Part shown: one piece after another, positions 8,716 to 15,977 of the stretch
Position numbering within the stretch: the first letter of the stretch is position 1
How the letters are laid out: the number at the start of each line of letters is the position of its first letter
Origin: Actinoplanes sp040639655
GTDB taxonomy: Bacteria > Actinomycetota > Actinomycetes > Mycobacteriales > Micromonosporaceae
Reading direction: 5' to 3'
Length of the DNA stretch: 64,000 nucleotides
NCBI RefSeq assembly: GCF_040639655.1
Contig: NZ_JBFAAI010000018.1
Coordinates: 1 to 64,000 of the forward strand
Program-made: the position numbers and the translations under genes
Notes under the pieces: generated by a model
The model's input: only the letters and a program-made list of their open reading frames with translations
What the model was told of the DNA's origin: nothing
Databases searched by the model: none

Positions 8716-9672
8716 GTGAACTTGCCGCCTCCACAGGACCCCTGGGCTGAGCAGCCGAATCCGTATGCGGCACCGGAGCCTGGTCACGCTCTGCCCACCG
8801 GCCAGGGACAACATTTTCCACCGGATGAGTCGCCCACTCACTACGCTCCGTACCCGGCACCGGGGCCGCCGATCGCCTCCGGCCCGGCGTTTCCGCCGCA
8901 CGGCTCGCCGTCAAACGCGCCCCTGCCCCAGACAACGCCGCCTCACGGCACGCCGCCTTACGGCACGCCGCCTTATGGCACGCCGCCTTATGGCACGCCG
9001 CCTCACGGCACGCCGCCTTACGGCACGCCGCCATTTGGGGCGTCCGCGTACGGCACGCCGCCGTACGGGATGGCGCCGACCGCAGCGGCACCGCGGTGGC
9101 AGCCCTGGCACAAGGCGGTTCTGGGTGCCCTCGGCGTGGGGACCCTCGGCCTGTGCGCGGTGATGTTCCTCGCCCCGGACAGGGAGGCCGGGCCGGCCAC
9201 GGCTCCGGATCGGAGCACGGCCGCGGCCGTGCGTCAGGCGGCGACCGTCGCGTCGGCCGCGAGCCCGACCGGCAGCGCGACGGCCGGCCGGAAGCCGGAC
9301 ACGACCCCGGCCGCGTCCAAACCCGTGAAGCCGTCACCGCCCACGGCGAAGCCCACCGCGACGAAGGTCCCGTCGAAGTCTCCGGCGGCCGTCCACTACG
9401 CGGACTGCGACGCGGCGCCGGGCGAACTGACCCGTGGCGGCCCCGGCTATCGCGCCGCCCTGGACCGGGACGGCGACGGGATCGCCTGCGAGGCGAACGG
9501 CGACGACGACGCGCCCGTCGAGACCGAGGAGCCGACCACCGGCACCGATCCCCGGTTCGACACCTGCGCGAAGGCCAACGCGGCAGGCTACGGGCCCTAC
9601 GTCCGCGGGACCGACCCGGAGTACGAGTGGTACCAGGACCGCGACTCCGACGGCGTCGTCTGCGAGCGGTAA
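8716..9672 (+). CDS. Proline-rich membrane-anchored protein with two Excalibur calcium-binding domains
   Basis: A 318-residue protein. Residues 1 to about 120 are proline/glycine-rich with tandem TPPYG repeats. One membrane helix follows (AVLGALGVGTLGLCAVMFLA), then an Ala/Thr/Pro linker, then two Excalibur domains. The first contains YADCDAAPGEL and DRDGDGIACE, the second FDTCAKANAAGYG and DRDSDGVVCE. These DxDxDG loops match the Excalibur EF-hand-like calcium motif, with two cysteines per domain. The domains should sit outside the membrane with the repeats in the cytosol. The GTG at 8716 gives the usual short N-terminus (NLPPPQDPW); a GTG at 8689 or further upstream is possible. Confidence 0.8.
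   Translation: MNLPPPQDPWAEQPNPYAAPEPGHALPTGQGQHFPPDESPTHYAPYPAPGPPIASGPAFPPHGSPSNAPLPQTTPPHGTPPYGTPPYGTPPYGTPPHGTPPYGTPPFGASAYGTPPYGMAPTAAAPRWQPWHKAVLGALGVGTLGLCAVMFLAPDREAGPATAPDRSTAAAVRQAATVASAASPTGSATAGRKPDTTPAASKPVKPSPPTAKPTATKVPSKSPAAVHYADCDAAPGELTRGGPGYRAALDRDGDGIACEANGDDDAPVETEEPTTGTDPRFDTCAKANAAGYGPYVRGTDPEYEWYQDRDSDGVVCER
8935..9069 (+). repeat. 15-bp tandem repeat inside the Excalibur gene (nine units)
   Basis: Units of acgccgccttayggc (variants with cac for tay) run from 8935 to 9069; the first six are nearly identical and the last three degenerate. They encode the TPPYG/TPPHG repeat. The unit is a multiple of three, so copy-number change keeps the reading frame. Confidence 0.9.
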
Positions 9673-9720
9673 CAGTGGCTTCGGCCCGGAATCGCCTGTC
9701 AGCCCCCGATATGCGGAATC

Positions 9721-11526
9721 ATGAACAGCGTGAGTGGGCGTACGTTCGGAATCCTGTCGCCCTTCGTCGGAGGGGACTACTACGGGGCCATCATCGAGGG
9801 GATCAGCGCGGCCGCGGTGGCCGGTGGCGACCGGGTGATGGCACTGCAGACGCTGGATCCGGGGTCGCACAGCGCGGACCGCAGCGGCCTGCCCGACTTC
9901 CATCGTCCGCTGGCGTGGCGGCACCTCTCCGGCCTGGCGGTGCTGCCGGGTGCGGTGTCGCCGGAGTACGCGGCCGGTGCCCGGCGGGCCGGGCTGCCGG
10001 TCGTGATGGTGGCGGCCGAGTCGGCGGGCCCCGGCATGTCGGTGGTGGCCGCCGACAACCGCAGCGGAGTCCGCGACGCGGTCGCCCACCTGATCGGGCA
10101 CGGCCACGAGCGAATCGCCTTCGCCGGGTACATGGCCCACTACGACCTCCGGGAACGGGCCGCCGGGTACGCCGCGGGCATGGCCACGCACGGCCTGTCC
10201 CCGTTGCTCCTGGACACCGGGGACAACCACGAGTCGGGTGGGGAGACGGTCGCCGACTCGCTGATCCGGACCGGTATGCCGGTGACGGCGATCGTGCTGG
10301 GCACCGACCGCAACGCGATCGGGCTGGTCGGGCGGCTGATCGAGGCAGGTTACGACCTGCCGCGCGACCTGGCGGTGGTCGGGTTCGACGACATCGCCGA
10401 CGCCGCCTACCTGCGTCCCGCGCTGTCGAGCGTGCGGCAGCCGCTGGATGCGATCGGCGCCGCGGTCTACGGCCTGATGGACGAGCCGCCGCAGACCGTA
10501 CAGGTGGCGACGCTGTTCCAGCCGCGCGAGTCGTGCGGCTGCGACACCGGTGGCCTGCCGGTGTCCGAGGCGCACACGCGTGAGCTGTTCGGCCAGGTCC
10601 GCTATCTGCAGGACACCCTGAACGTGCAGTACGAGCTCGGCGTCGCGTTGCTGGCCGCGCAGGGCGGCGGCGGGCAGGGCGGCAGCGACCCGGCGCGGCT
10701 GGACTGGCTGGACCGGACCACGGCCCTGGCCGGTTGTCTCGGCGTGTGGCACCACGACGAGCCGGAGAAGCTCGACGTGGTGGGGGCGTTCCGGTGCGGG
10801 GTGTCCGGAGTCCTTCCGGTGGATGAATTTCCGCCGGCCGAACTGTTTGAGGCGGCCGGCGGGCCGGCCGGCGACATCGTGTTCACGGTGCCGGTCCGCA
10901 GCCGGACGCGGGACTGGGGGGTGCTCGCCGCGGTCGGGCGGATCCAGTCGACGACCCCGCCGGGCCGGGAGATGATGAACCACTCCGGGTCGCTGCTGGC
11001 GAAGGCCCTCGACTACCGGGTCATGGAGGAACGCCTGCGTACGGCGGCGATGCGCGACCACCTGACCGGCCTGCCGAACCGTCTGCTGCTCGAGGACCGG
11101 CTCACCCAGGCGGGGCTGCGGGCGGCACGCGAGCCCGGCTATCGTTTCGCGGTCCTCCTGCTGGATCTGGACGGGTTCAAAGCGGTCAACGACGCCCTCG
11201 GGCACGCCGCCGGCGACCAGTTGCTGGTCCAGGTGGCGAGACGGCTGACGGCCGCGTTGCGGCGCACCGATACGGTAGCCCGGCTGGGTGGGGACGAGTT
11301 CGTCGTGCTGGTCGACGACGTCTCCGGGCCGGGCGGGGACGAAGCGGTCCGCGCCGGGATCATGGCCGCGGTGACCGAGCCGTACCTGATCGACGGGCAG
11401 GTCGTCGAGGTGGGGCTGAGCATCGGGTCGGCGGTCTCCGGTGACGGGTCGTCCGACCCCGACCTGCTGCTGCGCGAGGCTGACGCCGCCATGTACCGGG
11501 CGAAGTCGGCCTCACGCCGACGATGA
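9721..11526 (+). CDS. Diguanylate cyclase with a LacI-type ligand-binding sensor domain
   Basis: A 601-residue cytosolic protein. Residues about 6-270 form a periplasmic-binding-protein type I fold as in LacI regulators (GILSPFVGGDYYGAIIEGI; RDAVAHLIGHGHERIAF; AVVGFDDIADAAYLRPALSSV) but without the LacI DNA-binding head. A linker with a CGC motif (ESCGCD) and a GAF-like segment follows. The C-terminal GGDEF domain has an intact RLGGDEF active site (523-527) and DHLTGLPNR. It should make cyclic-di-GMP in response to a small ligand, perhaps a sugar. No EAL domain or RxxD inhibitory site was noted. A small alarmone synthetase gene starts 22 bp downstream. Confidence 0.92.
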   Translation: MNSVSGRTFGILSPFVGGDYYGAIIEGISAAAVAGGDRVMALQTLDPGSHSADRSGLPDFHRPLAWRHLSGLAVLPGAVSPEYAAGARRAGLPVVMVAAESAGPGMSVVAADNRSGVRDAVAHLIGHGHERIAFAGYMAHYDLRERAAGYAAGMATHGLSPLLLDTGDNHESGGETVADSLIRTGMPVTAIVLGTDRNAIGLVGRLIEAGYDLPRDLAVVGFDDIADAAYLRPALSSVRQPLDAIGAAVYGLMDEPPQTVQVATLFQPRESCGCDTGGLPVSEAHTRELFGQVRYLQDTLNVQYELGVALLAAQGGGGQGGSDPARLDWLDRTTALAGCLGVWHHDEPEKLDVVGAFRCGVSGVLPVDEFPPAELFEAAGGPAGDIVFTVPVRSRTRDWGVLAAVGRIQSTTPPGREMMNHSGSLLAKALDYRVMEERLRTAAMRDHLTGLPNRLLLEDRLTQAGLRAAREPGYRFAVLLLDLDGFKAVNDALGHAAGDQLLVQVARRLTAALRRTDTVARLGGDEFVVLVDDVSGPGGDEAVRAGIMAAVTEPYLIDGQVVEVGLSIGSAVSGDGSSDPDLLLREADAAMYRAKSASRRR

Positions 11527-11548
11527 CGGATTCCGTGGAGAAAGTGAC

Positions 11549-12217
11549 GTGACGACCGATCAGCCCGGCCAGCTCGCCAGGTGGGGACATGCCGAGGCGT
11601 GGCACGAGCAGTGGACCGATCTCAACCACTTCCTCATGGTGTACAAATTCGGACTCGCTGAGATCAACACGAAGATCACGATCCTGGCCGAGGAACTCAC
11701 CCACCGGGGGTCCGGCAACCCGATCGAACACGTCAGCCCGCGCCTGAAGTCCCCGGCGAGCATCACGGCGAAGGCCCGCCGACTCAACTGCCCGCTGCAC
11801 TTCGACGACATGCGCGCCCGGATCCGTGACATCGCCGGCATCCGGATCGTGTGCAGTTTCGTCTCCGACGTCTACACGGTCGCGAACATGCTCACCCGCC
11901 AGCCCGATGTCAACCTCGTCGTCACCAAGGACTACATCGCCAAACCGAAGCCGAACGGGTACCGGAGCCTGCACCTGATCGTCGAGATCCCGGTCTTCAT
12001 GTCCGACCGGGTGGTCGCCGTGCCGGTCGAGGTGCAGCTGCGTACGGTCGCGATGGACTTCTGGGCCAGCCTCGAGCACAAGATCTACTACAAGCACGAC
12101 CCGGACGTCGTCCCGCCGCGCCTGCGTGACGAGCTCACCGCCGCCGCCGAGGACGCCGCGCGCCTGGACCTGCGGATGGAACGCCTGCACCGCGAGATCC
12201 ACGGCCCCAGACGCTGA
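11549..12217 (+). CDS. Small alarmone synthetase, (p)ppGpp synthetase domain protein
   Basis: A 222-residue RelA/SpoT-type synthetase without hydrolase, TGS or ACT domains. Synthetase motifs are all visible: SPASITAKARR, DDMRARIRDIAGIRIVCSF, KDYIAKPKPNGYRSLH and PVEVQLRTVAMDFWASLEHKI. These match the YjbM/YwaC-type enzymes that transfer pyrophosphate from ATP to GDP or GTP. The GTG at 11549 is chosen because ggag at 11537-11540 sits 8 nt upstream and the residues before it are an unrelated arginine/cysteine-rich frame from the preceding gene. Likely co-transcribed with the diguanylate cyclase. Confidence 0.9.
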   Translation: MTTDQPGQLARWGHAEAWHEQWTDLNHFLMVYKFGLAEINTKITILAEELTHRGSGNPIEHVSPRLKSPASITAKARRLNCPLHFDDMRARIRDIAGIRIVCSFVSDVYTVANMLTRQPDVNLVVTKDYIAKPKPNGYRSLHLIVEIPVFMSDRVVAVPVEVQLRTVAMDFWASLEHKIYYKHDPDVVPPRLRDELTAAAEDAARLDLRMERLHREIHGPRR

Positions 12218-12230
12218 CCGCCGGTCGCCT

Positions 12231-12344
12231 ACCGCTGCCTCAGCCGCTCGGAGACACCAGTACCGCCCAGCCGCCCAAACACCACCTCCGCCTGGACGGC
12301 ACCGCTGTCTCGGGACGGCTGAGACAGCAGCAGGTGACAGCTGG
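12231..12344. repeat. Dispersed palindromic element, one clear and one degenerate copy
   Basis: Copy at 12301-12344 (accgctgtctcgggacggct followed by gagacagcagcaggtgacag) and a weaker one at 12231-12264. The same element recurs at 50887, 57141 and 57204. It forms a hairpin and sits between convergent genes, suggesting a terminator role. Confidence 0.6.
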
Positions 12345-12442
12345 TTGGCGCCGCGGGGGTGGGCGGCCACGTCGTTGGGGCAGCCCCGGTTCATGCTGGT
12401 GCGGTCGGGGGAGCGATGGCCGTACGAGAAAGGGGTGGTCCT

Positions 12443-13150
12443 TCAGCGGAGGCCGAGGGATGCGAGGATGGACCGGATCGCAGCGCCGGTGGGCCGGAGG
12501 ATCTCGTCGCGCACCCAGCGGGAGGCCGGCGCGACCACATGGCGCCAGAGGGCGCCGAAGGTCCAGTGCCAGGTGACCGCGACCGCGATGCCGATCGGGC
12601 GGAGCAGCCAGCGGTAGACCTGACGGAACAGCCAGGACGTGCCCCGCCAGCCGGCCGTGAGGAACCACAGCAGGGCGCGGCCGACCGGCGCCAGGATCCA
12701 CTTCCAGAGGAAGACGCAGGTCACCGCAATGGCCCGGCCGATCGGGCGCAGAACCCAGCGGTAGAACAGGCGGGCGACGGGAACCATGGCGTGCTCCCAG
12801 AGCCACTGCACCGGCACGCCGATGACCAGCACCGGAACCGCCATGATCCAGCCGATCAGCTTGACCAGCGCGTTGCCGAGCCAGCGCAGCGCCGGGAACA
12901 GCAGGGTGCGCCACAGCCAGGTCAGCGGGATGGCGACCAGGTATTTCCACAGCCAGGCCAGCGGGATGACGACCAGATGCTCCCAGAGCCAGAGCAGCGG
13001 GACGATCAGGTAGCGGTACAGGAAACCACCGACCGCGGAGAGCGCCATGCCGAGCAGTCGGAACGGCAGCACCACCACGACCGCGATCGCCCGTAGCGGC
13101 CACAGCAGCCAGGCGGGGGCGGACTCGGCGGACGGGTCGGTTCTCGGCAT
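12443..13150 (-). CDS. Tryptophan-rich multi-segment membrane protein of unknown function
   Basis: A 235-residue, very hydrophobic and basic protein made of repeating modules of about 25-30 residues. Each has a Trp-rich hydrophobic core and ends in a W/L-P or R-P step (LLWLWEHLVVIPLAWLW, KYLVAIPLTWLW, RWLLRPIGIAVAVTWHW). It has seven or more potential membrane segments and no recognised domain. The repeats suggest amphipathic hairpins at or in the membrane. The ATG at 13150 gives a short polar N-terminus (MPRTDPSAESAP). The function is unknown. It diverges from the GNAT gene. Confidence 0.7.
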   Translation of the reverse strand: MPRTDPSAESAPAWLLWPLRAIAVVVVLPFRLLGMALSAVGGFLYRYLIVPLLWLWEHLVVIPLAWLWKYLVAIPLTWLWRTLLFPALRWLGNALVKLIGWIMAVPVLVIGVPVQWLWEHAMVPVARLFYRWVLRPIGRAIAVTCVFLWKWILAPVGRALLWFLTAGWRGTSWLFRQVYRWLLRPIGIAVAVTWHWTFGALWRHVVAPASRWVRDEILRPTGAAIRSILASLGLR

Positions 13151-13181
13151 CGGCCCAGGTTAGCGGACACCTCAAAGCCCG

Positions 13182-13907
13182 ATGATCATAAGATCGTCGA
13201 TCGTGAGAAGCGTCGCGGACATCGAGGAGCACGCGGTCGGTGCGTGGCCGGCCACCCATGCCGAGAGAGCGGATGGCTGGCTGCTGCGGCACACCCCCGG
13301 TGTCGGCAAGCGCCGTAACAACTCGGCGTTGCCGCCGCCCGGCGCCGCCGGCGGGATCGACGCGGCCGAGCGGTTCTACCGGGAACGCGGCATGCCGGTG
13401 ATCGTGCAGGTCAGCCCGGCCGAGGAGCACGAGGCCCTGGACGGGGTGCTGGCCGCGCGCGGATACCGCTACGAGGCGCCGACCCTGGTGCTGACCGCGG
13501 CGCCCGGCGAGGTCATGCGGCCGGTGCCGGAGGTGACGATCAGCACCGGGCTCACCAGCGGGTGGCGGTCCGCCTACGGCAACGACGCCGTGAGCGAGCA
13601 CGTCCTCGACCGGATCGCTCCGGCAACCGGGTTCGCCTCGATCGTCGTGGACGGTTCGATCGCGGCGCTCGGGCTGTTCGTGGTGGACGGCGGGATCGGC
13701 GGTGTGTTCTGCATGGCCACCGACCCGCGGCACCGGCGGCGCGGCCTGGCCGAGGCGATCCTGCGGGCGGGGGCGGCCTGGTCGGCCGAGCGGGGCGCCG
13801 AGCTGCTCTACCTGCAGGTCGAGGGGGAGAACGCGGCGGCACGCCAGCTGTACGCGAAGGTCGGCTTCCAACATTCACACAGCTACCACTACCGGGTGTT
13901 CCGTTAG
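13182..13907 (+). CDS. GNAT family N-acetyltransferase
   Basis: A 241-residue protein with a complete C-terminal GNAT domain: core strand GGVFCMATDPRHRRRGLAEA provides the acetyl-CoA R/Q-x-x-G-x-G/A loop as RRRGLA, followed by LYLQVEGENAAARQLYAKVGF and a YHYR ending. The N-terminal half (WLLRHTPGVGKRRNNSALPP) matches the two-domain GNATs that acetylate small amines, but the substrate is not known. Start is uncertain: ATG 13182 or GTG 13203, neither with a clear ribosome site. Confidence 0.87.
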   Translation: MIIRSSIVRSVADIEEHAVGAWPATHAERADGWLLRHTPGVGKRRNNSALPPPGAAGGIDAAERFYRERGMPVIVQVSPAEEHEALDGVLAARGYRYEAPTLVLTAAPGEVMRPVPEVTISTGLTSGWRSAYGNDAVSEHVLDRIAPATGFASIVVDGSIAALGLFVVDGGIGGVFCMATDPRHRRRGLAEAILRAGAAWSAERGAELLYLQVEGENAAARQLYAKVGFQHSHSYHYRVFR

Positions 13908-13935
13908 GATGGCCGGACGAGGCGAGGAGCGGTCG

Positions 13936-14781
13936 ATGATCGAAGCGGGCATGCTCGGTCGTCTCCGCCCGGGTGATCACGCCTGCGTGGTCGTGGACGA
14001 CGACGGTTCCCGGCTGCGCAGCCTCGCCACCTACGTCAGCGCCGGGCTCCGCGACGACGAGCGCATCCTCTACTTCGGGCCGGATCACGAGCGGCTCGCC
14101 GCCGACCTGGTCACAGCCGGTGTGGACGCTCCCGGCGCGATCCGGCGGGGACAGCTCGAGATGGTGACGGCCGAAGAGTCGTACCTGGCCTCGGGCACTT
14201 TCCACCCGGAGTCGGCGATGGCCGGGTGGCGGGTCGAGGCGGCCCGCGCCCGCGCCGACGGTTTCCGGAGTCTGCGGGCGATCGGCGACATGTCCTGGGC
14301 GGCGCGCCCGCGACCCGGCGCCGACCGGCTCGCCTGGTATGAGGCGAACGTCAACCGGGTCTTCGCCGAACGGCAGGCCATGGCGATCTGCCTGTACGAC
14401 CGGCGGCTGTTCAGCCCGTCCGAACTGCAGCGCATGACGTGGGCGCATCCGGCCGCCGTCGACCGGCACACCGGTGCCGACGTCGAACCGGCCCTGCGGT
14501 TCACCCGCGTGGCCGAGCCACCGGGCATCCGCCTGCAGGGTGAGGTCGACCTGGCGAACCGGCAGGCCTTGCGGGCCGTCCTGGAGAACCTGGCCGAGGA
14601 CACCGCGGCAGGCGACCGGCCACTCATCGTGGACGTGTCCGACCTGCGGTTCGCCGACAGTGCGGCGGTGCGGATCCTGCTGAGGGCGGCGGTCGCCGGT
14701 GCGCCCCGGATGCGGGTGGCGGGCTGCACGCCGGGCATGCGGCGGCTGCTCGCGTTCAACGGCGCCGAAGTGGTCGTATGA
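13936..14781 (+). CDS. MEDS-STAS protein (anti-anti-sigma-like)
   Basis: A 281-residue protein. Residues about 10-175 are a MEDS sensor domain (LRPGDHACVVVDDD; ERILYFGPDHE; FRSLRAIGDMSWAA; MAICLYDRRLF). Residues about 190-280 are a STAS domain with LIVDVSDLRFADSAAVRILLRAA, the segment that carries the phosphorylatable serine in anti-sigma antagonists (DSA here). It should act in a partner-switching cascade, with MEDS sensing a signal. The ATG at 13936 has gaggag 7 nt upstream. It overlaps the next gene by 4 bp (ATGA), so the two are translationally coupled. Confidence 0.9.
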   Translation: MIEAGMLGRLRPGDHACVVVDDDGSRLRSLATYVSAGLRDDERILYFGPDHERLAADLVTAGVDAPGAIRRGQLEMVTAEESYLASGTFHPESAMAGWRVEAARARADGFRSLRAIGDMSWAARPRPGADRLAWYEANVNRVFAERQAMAICLYDRRLFSPSELQRMTWAHPAAVDRHTGADVEPALRFTRVAEPPGIRLQGEVDLANRQALRAVLENLAEDTAAGDRPLIVDVSDLRFADSAAVRILLRAAVAGAPRMRVAGCTPGMRRLLAFNGAEVVV

Positions 14782-15713
14782 CGCTCGACCACCCGGCGCT
14801 GCTCTACCGGGACCTTTCTGAGTACCGGACCGTCCTCAGCGGGTTCGCCCGGCACGCGGTGGCGGCCGGGGATGCCGTGCTGGTCGCGGTGCCCGGACCG
14901 AACCTGGCAGTGCTGCGGGAGGCACTGGTCGGCCTGGACCGGGCGGTGTCCTTCACCGACATGACCGAGGCCGGCCGCAATCCCGGCCGCATCATCCCCG
15001 GCGTGCTGCTGGCGTTCGCCGCCGCGCACCCCGGCCGCCGGACGTCGATCATCGCCGAGTCGCTGTGGCCCGGCCGGACAGAACTCGAACGGCCCGCCTG
15101 CGCCCAGCACGACGCGCTGGTCAACGCGGTCTTCGCGGGCCGCGACACGGCGATCATCTGCCCGTACGACGCGACCCGTCTGGACGGCGCCGCGATCGCC
15201 GAGGCGGGGCGGTCCCACCCGGCCATGATCGTCGACGGTGTGCGGAGGGCCAGCGTGGCCTACACCGATCCGATCGTCACGGCGGCCCGTTCGAACCGTC
15301 CACTGCCCGGCCCGCCGGACGGGGCCGTCCGGATGCGCTACGCCGAACCGGCCGACCTCGGTGCGGTCCGCCGGTTCGCCGCCGAGCACGCCGCCAAGGC
15401 CGGTCTGGCCGAGACCCGCGGTGAGGACCTGGTCAGCGCGGTCAACGAACTGGCGGAGAACACTCTGGTGCACACCGCCGGCGGGGGCACGCTGACCGTC
15501 TGGGCGGACCGCGGCCAGTTCGTCTGCCGGATCGCCGACCAGGGACATCTGGCCGACCCGCTGGCCGGGCGGATCCCACCGGCCAGCCGAACCGAGGGCG
15601 GTCGCGGCCTGCTGCTTGCCCATCACCTCTGCGATCTGGTGCGTGTCCACACCGTGCCGGGCGCCACCACGTTCCATCTGTACATGGACGTTCCGCCCGG
15701 TGTTGGTCCCTGA
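14778..15713 (+). CDS. MEDS-HATPase protein (anti-sigma factor kinase-like)
   Basis: A 311-residue protein. The N-terminal about 180 residues are a second MEDS domain (LLYRDLSEYRTVLSGFARHA; AIICPYDATRL). The C-terminal about 110 residues are an RsbW/SpoIIAB-type GHKL ATPase: N-box SAVNELAENTLVH, G1 box RIADQG and G2 box TEGGRGLLLAHHLCD. No histidine phospho-acceptor domain is present, so it probably phosphorylates a STAS serine rather than a response regulator. The coupled MEDS-STAS gene is the natural partner. No sigma factor gene is adjacent. Confidence 0.9.
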   Translation: MTLDHPALLYRDLSEYRTVLSGFARHAVAAGDAVLVAVPGPNLAVLREALVGLDRAVSFTDMTEAGRNPGRIIPGVLLAFAAAHPGRRTSIIAESLWPGRTELERPACAQHDALVNAVFAGRDTAIICPYDATRLDGAAIAEAGRSHPAMIVDGVRRASVAYTDPIVTAARSNRPLPGPPDGAVRMRYAEPADLGAVRRFAAEHAAKAGLAETRGEDLVSAVNELAENTLVHTAGGGTLTVWADRGQFVCRIADQGHLADPLAGRIPPASRTEGGRGLLLAHHLCDLVRVHTVPGATTFHLYMDVPPGVGP

Positions 15714-15715
15714 GG

Positions 15716-15910
15716 TCACCGCATGCGGAATGCCAGCCAGGTCGTGACGGCGCCCGCCACCAGCAGCCCGATGTCGAGACCGATCAGCCGTACCGGGCCC
15801 ATCGGGATGCGGTCGACCCGGCCCGAATACACCCTCATCCCGACCGGCACGAGCCTCATCCCGCCCGCGCTGGCCCTGGCCGACTGGGCCATCGACCATG
15901 TGCCGGCCAT
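15716..15910 (-). CDS. Possible small membrane protein
   Basis: A 64-codon frame ending in a plausible single membrane helix (LIGLDIGLLVAGAVTTWLAF) and a basic tail. No family is recognised and no good ribosome site is seen. It could be a real small protein, a 3' remnant, or chance. It fills the gap between the MEDS operon and the cellulase gene. Confidence 0.22.
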   Translation of the reverse strand: MAGTWSMAQSARASAGGMRLVPVGMRVYSGRVDRIPMGPVRLIGLDIGLLVAGAVTTWLAFRMR

Positions 15911-15977
15911 CGAAGCGAGCCGGACGGCCTACGAGTCGCGGCCCGGCCGGGGTTGACCGGCCGGGCCGATGCCCATC

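Noticed and set aside
8935..9069. Regular short repeats that could suggest a CRISPR array
   Set aside because: The units are 15 bp, contiguous, with no spacers, and encode TPPYG in frame inside a protein.
14085..15899. Reverse-strand open frame of about 600 codons over the MEDS pair
   Set aside because: Antisense of two genes with recognisable MEDS, STAS and ATPase domains. The frame crosses both and has no family resemblance.
15723..15956. Forward 77-codon frame in the gap before the cellulase
   Set aside because: Composition is proline/arginine/serine-rich without a hydrophobic or domain pattern. The reverse frame is slightly more protein-like but also weak.
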